11,754 nucleotides of DNA from Lachnospiraceae bacterium (GTDB taxonomy: Bacteria > Bacillota > Clostridia > Lachnospirales > Lachnospiraceae), in the NCBI GenBank assembly GCA_021199405.1, contig JAJQID010000094.1, forward strand, positions 1-11,754, written 5' to 3'. Positions 7,839 to 11,754 of this stretch are shown piece after piece. The first letter of the stretch is position 1, and every line of letters begins with the position of its first letter. The position numbers and the translations under genes were made by a program. The notes beneath the pieces are model-generated. The model worked only from the letters and a program-made list of their open reading frames with translations, was not told the origin of the DNA and did no database searches.

Positions 7839-7982
7839 GGAGGTTTCGATAAAAAAAGCACGGCTCAGCATTCATGCATGCGAGAAAGCTGCCAATCAGC
7901 GTTCGCCGAGGCTCCGCTTCTTGGGCTTTCTCTGCAAAAACTAACGTTAATCTTCGCCTTAGCTTTTTTTATCGAAACCTCC
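7839..7982. repeat. 144-bp palindromic element with perfect 21-bp inverted arms and a nested inner hairpin
   Basis: The left arm 7839-7859 begins GGAGGTTTCGAT and ends in A7-GC. The right arm 7962-7982 is its exact reverse complement. Inside, GAGAAAGC (7882-7889) pairs with GCTTTCTC (7925-7932), CCAA (7892-7895) with TTGG (7921-7924) and GCG (7899-7901) with CGC (7915-7917). TGC/GCA (7879-7881, 7934-7936) pair beyond one bulged base. The two hairpins are almost concentric. I see no open frame of note in it and no clear target-site duplication. It could be a MITE-like insertion, a structured RNA between two cistrons, or an invertible segment; the sequence does not decide. No second copy is present in the window. 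Confidence 0.75.
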
Positions 7983-8000
7983 TGCGTTATCGCAATTGAC

Positions 8001-8026
8001 AGTATAAAAGTGTTATTTTTATGCAA
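8001..8026 (-). promoter_or_regulatory. Weak candidate promoter upstream of the ATPase gene
   Basis: In the AT-rich stretch between the permease stop and the palindromic element, TATACT (8006-8001) resembles a -10. TTGCAT (8026-8021) lies only 14 bp upstream as a possible -35, which is short. The rest of the 7804-8083 gap holds the palindromic element, a small TGCG-TTAT-CGCA hairpin (7983-7994) and a 5-bp hairpin GAATC/GATTC (8054-8070). No gene or T-tract terminator is visible. Confidence 0.2.
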
Positions 8027-8083
8027 GACTTCAGTAACGCTATCTCCTATACCGAATCACTTGGGGATTCATGCTCATTTACC

Positions 8084-8887
8084 CTACAGCACATCCGCAA
8101 AATGATACTTCAGCTTCACAAATAATTTTTTGCCTAAAATCAGCAGTATGACCGTCACCGCCCAGAAGTAGACCGTGTACAACGGCTGCTCCCAGAACCA
8201 GACCTGTCCGTAGACGGCGCTTCTGTAGCCGCTGACCACATAGCAGACCGGATTCAGGCGGATAATAACGCCTATGACGGGCGGCCAGCTGTCGGTCATG
8301 GAAATGTCCCACAGAATGGGGGTAGCCCACATGCCCAGCTGCAGCGCAATGTTGATGATCTGGGTCAGATCCCTGAAAAATACTACGATGGCACTGGTAA
8401 AATAGCACAGCGCCAATGTAAACAAAAACAGGCCGAAGCTGTAATAAACAATCTGAAGTGTGGGAAGCCCCGGGAAATATCCGTAGAGCATGGAAATAAA
8501 CAGCAGTACACAGACAAAGAAGGCATGGATAAACAGAGCCGCTGTCACCCGCACCACGGGAAGAATGTTGATATTGAATACCACCTTTTTGACAAGATAC
8601 TGATACTCCATCAACGCTGTGGTTCCATTATTTAATGCCTCACTGAAAAAAAACCAGGGCACCAGGCCGCTGGTCAGAAAAAGGACGTAGGGGACTTCGA
8701 TGCCCCCTGCGATCATCTGTGCTCTATTCTGAAATATTCCCTGAAACACAATCCAGTACATGACCACGGTCACCACCGGCTGGATCAGCGCCCAGACAGC
8801 CCCCAGGGCGGAGCCGGCATAACGCTTTTTAAAGTCATTTTTGGCCAGCTTCCAGATGAGCTGTCTGTTTTCGATGATTTCTTTCAT
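8084..8887 (-). CDS. ABC-2 type polysaccharide export permease (Wzm/RgpC/TagG class)
   Basis: Membrane component of 267 residues of the ABC exporter whose ATPase is encoded downstream. The N-terminus NRQLIWKLAKNDFKKRYAGSALGAVWALIQP (7-37) is the amphipathic interface helix and first-helix entry typical of ABC2_membrane polysaccharide exporters. Hydrophobic segments follow near 36-52, 67-82, 110-135, 146-171, 178-192, 204-220 and 236-252, with the family sequences FFRDLTQI (170-177) and LNPVCYVVSGYR (211-222). The ATG at 8887 is preferred: AGGA lies 7 nt upstream, and MKEIIENRQL is the usual start. A longer frame to 8983 would add 32 residues translated from the decayed rfbC tail and is rejected. 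The stop is TAG. It follows rfbC by 109 bp. Confidence 0.92.
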   Translation of the reverse strand: MKEIIENRQLIWKLAKNDFKKRYAGSALGAVWALIQPVVTVVMYWIVFQGIFQNRAQMIAGGIEVPYVLFLTSGLVPWFFFSEALNNGTTALMEYQYLVKKVVFNINILPVVRVTAALFIHAFFVCVLLFISMLYGYFPGLPTLQIVYYSFGLFLFTLALCYFTSAIVVFFRDLTQIINIALQLGMWATPILWDISMTDSWPPVIGVIIRLNPVCYVVSGYRSAVYGQVWFWEQPLYTVYFWAVTVILLILGKKLFVKLKYHFADVL

Positions 8888-8917
8888 ATATGATTCCTGT
8901 AATCCTTTTTTCCTTTG

Positions 8918-8957
8918 GGTACTATGCCTGCTTTCCCTCCGGATGTTCCTCAAAACT
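8918..8957 (-). pseudogene. Decayed duplicate of the rfbC 3' end
   Basis: These 40 bases match 8993-9032, the real end of rfbC, at 31 positions, including 12 identical bases around the TAG. Read in the rfbC frame the remnant gives SFEEHPEGKQA and TAG (8957-8922). The genuine gene ends SFAEYLKEKQA and TAG. Further upstream the similarity fades and a TGA interrupts the frame. It looks like the tail of a former second rfbC or of a recombined allele. It carries no start of its own. Confidence 0.5.
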
Positions 8958-8996
8958 GTCGTGTCCGTTTTTCTCTCAGGCATTGCCCTGAAGGTG

Positions 8997-9560
8997 CTAT
9001 GCCTGCTTCTCCTTCAGGTATTCCGCAAAGCTTTTCTGTTTTTTGTCCTTGTCGGATAAGGTCAGCTCCATCCCCTCCGGAATGGGCCACTTCACACCGA
9101 TGTCCGGATCGTCAAAGCGGATACCGCCCTCGTCGTTGGGATGATAGAAATCGGAGCACTTATAGACAAACTCTGCGTAATCGCTGAGAACCAGAAAGCC
9201 GTGAGCAAAGTTCTTCGGTACGAAAAACTGCTTTTTATTTTCTTCGGAAAGAAGAACGCCAAACCACTGGCCAAAGGTAGCGGAGCCCTCCCTGAGATCC
9301 ACCGCCACGTCATATACCTCACCCCGGATCACCCGCACCAGCTTATCCTGGGGATACTGATACTGAAAATGAAGTCCTCTGAGAACGCCCTTTTTGGAGG
9401 CTGACTGATTGTCCTGCACAAACACCTGGTCAATGCCCGCCTCCCTGAAATCATTGTAATTGTAGGTCTCCATGAAATAACCCCTGTTGTCCCCAAAAAC
9501 TGTAGGGGTAACAACCTTTAACCCGTCAATGTGACAGGTTTCCACTGTGATTTTGCCCAT
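8997..9560 (-). CDS. rfbC: dTDP-4-dehydrorhamnose 3,5-epimerase
   Basis: Cytoplasmic enzyme of 187 residues, third step of dTDP-L-rhamnose synthesis: epimerisation of dTDP-4-keto-6-deoxyglucose at C3 and C5. Family sequences are clear: GDNRGYFMETYN (23-34), FVQDNQSASKKGVLRGLHFQ (47-66) with the catalytic base H64, RVIRGEVYDVAVDLREGSATFGQW (76-99), FFVPKNFAHGFLVLSDYAEFVYK (112-134) with the catalytic tyrosine expected at Y133, and DEGGIRFDDPDIGVKWP (143-159). The length is normal for the family. The start has a strong site, GGGAGG, 5 nt before the ATG. It follows rfbA after 142 bp with no gene, and its 3' end is echoed by a remnant at 8918-8957. rfbB and rfbD are not beside it here. Confidence 0.97.
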   Translation of the reverse strand: MGKITVETCHIDGLKVVTPTVFGDNRGYFMETYNYNDFREAGIDQVFVQDNQSASKKGVLRGLHFQYQYPQDKLVRVIRGEVYDVAVDLREGSATFGQWFGVLLSEENKKQFFVPKNFAHGFLVLSDYAEFVYKCSDFYHPNDEGGIRFDDPDIGVKWPIPEGMELTLSDKDKKQKSFAEYLKEKQA

Positions 9561-9702
9561 ATTTCCTCCCTGTTATGCTCTTACTTTCTGAACCCCGCTC
9601 TGCCGCGGATTCTGCGTATGGCAGTTCCTGTCATACCACTGATCTGTATTTTCTCTGTATCTTTTCACACGATGTTACAGGTCAAAGACTTTATCCTGTG
9701 TG

Positions 9703-10572
9703 TTACAGGCCGTTCGCCACTTCCACCAGATATTTGCCGTAATTGGTCTTGAGCAGCGGCTCTGCCAGCTTCAGAAGCTGTTCTCTGTCAATAAAGCCTC
9801 TCCTGTAGGCGATCTCCTCAATGCAGGAGATGTACAGACCCTGCCGCTTCTGAAAAGCCGCCACAAAATCGGAGGCGTCAAGCAGCGCATCGTGATTGCC
9901 CGTATCCAGCCACGCAAAGCCTCTGCCCATGGTCTCCACATGGAGCTTTCCTCTGCGCAGATACTCATTATTAATACTGGTGATCTCTATTTCCCCTCTT
10001 GCCGAGGGCTTCACATTTTTGGCGATTTCCACCACATCATTATCATAAAAATACAGACCCGGCACCGCGTAATTACTCTTTGGATTCTCCGATTTTTCCT
10101 CGATGGAAACAGCGATGCCGTTCTCATCAAACTCCACCACGCCGTACTCTCTGGGGTCTCTCACGTAATATCCGAAGATTGTGGCTCCATCCTCTCTGGC
10201 CGTCACCTTTTTGAGCACCGCAGAGAAGCTCTGCCCATAGAAAATATTATCTCCCAGAATCAGAGCCACCCTGTCAGATCCGATGAATTTCTCGCCGATC
10301 AGGAAAGCATCCGCCAGTCCTCTGGGCTTTTCCTGAACCGCGTACTCCAGCTTCATCCCCAGCTGACTGCCATCTCCCAGAAGCTCCTGAAATACCGGCA
10401 CATCCCTGGGAGTGGAAATAATCAGCACCTCCCGGATACAGGACAGCATCAGGATGGAAAGGGGATAATAGATCATGGGTTTGTCATACACAGGCATGAT
10501 CTGCTTGGACACCGCCTTGGTCAACGGGTAGAGTCTTGTGCCGGAGCCTCCAGCTAAAATGATACCTTTCAT
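9703..10572 (-). CDS. rfbA: Glucose-1-phosphate thymidylyltransferase
   Basis: First enzyme of dTDP-L-rhamnose synthesis, joining dTTP and glucose-1-phosphate to dTDP-glucose. The 289 residues are the usual RmlA length. Visible motifs are the nucleotide-binding MKGIILAGGSGTRLYPLT (1-18), KQIMPVYDKPMIYYPLS (23-39), QEKPRGLADAF (80-90), ALILGDNIFYG (103-113) with D108 as metal ligand, GVVEFDENG (144-152), IEEKSENPKS (157-166), NYAVPGLYFYD (167-177) and GRGFAWLDTGNHDALLDAS (216-234). The ATG at 10572 is chosen because the family begins MKGIILAGG and GGAAGGA lies just upstream. A longer frame to 10602 would add ten unrelated residues. It lies 91 bp after the lysozyme stop. The 142 bp to rfbC contain no gene. 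Confidence 0.97.
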   Translation of the reverse strand: MKGIILAGGSGTRLYPLTKAVSKQIMPVYDKPMIYYPLSILMLSCIREVLIISTPRDVPVFQELLGDGSQLGMKLEYAVQEKPRGLADAFLIGEKFIGSDRVALILGDNIFYGQSFSAVLKKVTAREDGATIFGYYVRDPREYGVVEFDENGIAVSIEEKSENPKSNYAVPGLYFYDNDVVEIAKNVKPSARGEIEITSINNEYLRRGKLHVETMGRGFAWLDTGNHDALLDASDFVAAFQKRQGLYISCIEEIAYRRGFIDREQLLKLAEPLLKTNYGKYLVEVANGL

Positions 10573-10603
10573 TGGTAAGTTCCTTCCTTTTATGTAATTC
10601 ATT

Positions 10604-10653
10604 CAGTCACTGCGACAGGCCCAACATACTGCTCCCGGCCTTCGAACTGACTG
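10604..10653 (-). other. Two-part inverted repeat between the lysozyme gene and rfbA
   Basis: CAGTCA (10604-10609) pairs with TGACTG (10648-10653), and AGGCC (10617-10621) pairs with GGCCT (10637-10641), separated by internal loops of 6-7 nt and a 15-nt apical loop. It begins 11 bp after the lysozyme stop, so it could mark or protect a transcript end. There is no T-tract, so I do not call it a terminator. Confidence 0.3.
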
Positions 10654-10663
10654 CGAATATGCG

Positions 10664-11671
10664 CTAGTAATACCACATATCCAGATCCACGCTTCCGCTG
10701 ATTCCACCAATGCTTCCTGAGGAGGTGTACTGCCACATATGGAAGGTTCCGGAATACGTGGGCGCGGCAGCGTACTGAGCCAGCCATACCTTATAGGAGC
10801 TAAGCTGCGACATATCCAGATAGCTTGTCAGCCAGGTCTTATTGGCGTAAATGCCCGCGGAATAACCGCTGTTCTGAATGGTCTGGCAGAACGCCTTCAC
10901 AATTGCTGTTCTCTCCGAAACGCTCAGACTGTCCGCCCGCCCATTATGAGAGCTGTTGGAATATTCCACATCAATGTATATCGGGTAGGAGAGGCTGTAG
11001 CCGTTGACGTGCTGCAGTACCATGGACGCCTCCTCCACCGCCTCCGTGGTGCTGATCGCCTGGGAGAAGAAATACACGCCTACCTTGATGCCCGCGTTGA
11101 CAGCGCCCTGAATATTGGCCCTGAACCGGGAATCCTCCACCAGCACACCGGAGCCATAGCCCCTGTAGCCACAGCGGATAATGGCAAAGCTGACACCGGA
11201 ATTGGCCACCGCCGTCCAGTCAATGGAGCCGTTGTGGCTGGACACATCAATGCCCAAAGTCCCGGCGCTTCCCTGCAGAGCTCCCTCGCTGTCAAAGGTA
11301 TATTCAATCCCCTGAATCACCTGAGTGCCCGTGACCCGGTTTCCGTTGGCATCATAATAATATGTGCTGCCGCTGATGGTCTGCCAGCCGGTATATGTAT
11401 AGCTTTCCGTCTTGACGTAATATTTTATGTCGTCTGTATAATAATCATTGTAGGTGGCAATTCTGTATTCGCCGTCCTCCAGCACATAGACAGCCTGTCC
11501 GTCCGTGGTCTTTAACGCTGTGGTTGAGGAGGCTCTGACTGTGACCGTGCAGGTAACGGTATTGTACACCGAGGTATCCTTCTCATAATACGCTTTGGCC
11601 GTGATGGTCGCCGTTCCCGCCGCCACCGCCGTAACGGTTGCCGTGCTGTCGCTTCCCGATACGGTCGCCAC
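10664..11671 (-). CDS. GH25 family lysozyme with wall-binding repeat and Ig-like region; 5' end missing or interrupted
   Basis: The readable frame (335 residues from a GTG at 11671) begins inside a bacterial Ig-like (Big_2) domain: VATVSGSDSTATVTAVAAGTATITAKAYY-type sequence (1-45). A wall-binding-like repeat with GWQTISGSTYYYDANGNRV (95-113) and GIEYTFDSEG (121-130) follows. The catalytic domain starts at LGIDVSSHNGSIDW (139-152), with D142, and D234 and E236 in YIDVEYS as the expected active-site acids. It ends in GSVDLDMWYY. Such enzymes hydrolyse the MurNAc-GlcNAc bond of peptidoglycan outside the cell. No signal peptide is present, so the GTG is unlikely to be a natural start. Upstream the same frame meets TAG TAG at 11695-11690. 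The gene is therefore either broken or affected by a sequence error. Stop TAG; rfbA follows. Confidence 0.8.
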   Translation of the reverse strand: MATVSGSDSTATVTAVAAGTATITAKAYYEKDTSVYNTVTCTVTVRASSTTALKTTDGQAVYVLEDGEYRIATYNDYYTDDIKYYVKTESYTYTGWQTISGSTYYYDANGNRVTGTQVIQGIEYTFDSEGALQGSAGTLGIDVSSHNGSIDWTAVANSGVSFAIIRCGYRGYGSGVLVEDSRFRANIQGAVNAGIKVGVYFFSQAISTTEAVEEASMVLQHVNGYSLSYPIYIDVEYSNSSHNGRADSLSVSERTAIVKAFCQTIQNSGYSAGIYANKTWLTSYLDMSQLSSYKVWLAQYAAAPTYSGTFHMWQYTSSGSIGGISGSVDLDMWYY

Positions 11672-11754
11672 GCCGGTATCACTGCTGCTCTACTAATAAT
11701 TCAGACTCGCACACGATGCACCCCCGATCAAATAAAACGAGATGGAGCCGGTCG
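11672..11754 (-). other. Upstream frame of the lysozyme gene with tandem TAG codons
   Basis: In the lysozyme frame, 11689-11672 encode SSSDTG, which extends the Ig-like motif naturally. Two consecutive TAG codons precede this (11695-11690). Beyond them the frame is open to the window edge and encodes TGSISFYLIGGASCASLNY, which does not obviously belong to an Ig-like domain. No start codon with a ribosome site or signal peptide is visible. Confidence 0.5.

Noticed and set aside
7804..7875. Longer N-terminus for the ATPase starting at 7875
   Set aside because: The extra 24 residues come from the inverted-repeat element, and the ATG at 7803 has a well-placed AAGGA and the usual family start.
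7839..7982. CRISPR array or tRNA-like gene
   Set aside because: There are only two inverted arms with a single spacer-sized interior, no direct repeats, and no cloverleaf.
8888..8983. Longer N-terminus for the permease starting at 8983
   Set aside because: The extra residues are an out-of-frame reading of the decayed rfbC tail. The ATG at 8887 has a ribosome site and the family's normal beginning.
9700..10557. Long plus-strand open frame (285 codons) opposite rfbA
   Set aside because: It is the complement of an unmistakable rfbA and has no recognisable domain.

Overview
The window looks like chromosomal DNA of a moderately GC-rich Clostridia, probably Lachnospiraceae-like. This is inferred from the AGGAGG-type ribosome sites, the GH25 lysozyme with a bacterial Ig-like region and YYYD-type wall-binding repeats, and the LytR-CpsA-Psr protein beside a sugar-phosphate transferase. 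No taxonomic marker gene is present. All convincing genes lie on the minus strand, so they read from right to left.

In order of transcription: an interrupted GH25 lysozyme gene (right edge to 10664), rfbA (10572-9703), rfbC (9560-8997), an ABC-2 polysaccharide export permease (8887-8084), its ATPase with a Wzt-type C-terminal domain (7803-6517), two GT2 glycosyltransferases that abut with no gap (6482-5127 and 5126-4170), a polyprenyl-phosphate sugar-phosphate transferase (4095-2689), an LCP family ligase (2667-1558) and a third GT2 of rhamnosyltransferase type (1547-621). After a 206-bp gap comes the 5' part of an unrelated-looking gene (414 to the left edge). It has its own upstream operator-like repeats.

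Together the central nine genes read as a locus for a rhamnose-containing, wall-attached polysaccharide. RfbA and RfbC supply part of dTDP-L-rhamnose synthesis. The phosphotransferase puts the first sugar on undecaprenyl phosphate, the GT2 enzymes extend the chain, the ABC transporter exports it, and the LCP protein probably transfers it to peptidoglycan. rfbB, rfbD, a Wzx flippase and a Wzy polymerase are not in the window.

The less ordinary features are: (i) a 144-bp element with perfect 21-bp inverted arms and a nested inner hairpin between the permease and ATPase genes; (ii) a decayed second copy of the 3' end of rfbC just downstream of rfbC; (iii) three TTAACA-like hexamers at an exact 11-bp period upstream of the left-edge gene, like a PhoP/WalR-class operator; (iv) a 48-bp (16-residue) tandem repeat array running off the left edge; (v) two consecutive in-frame TAG codons interrupting the lysozyme gene; (vi) a GT2 with a half-lost second domain whose TAG stop is followed at once, in the same frame, by the ATG of the next GT2.
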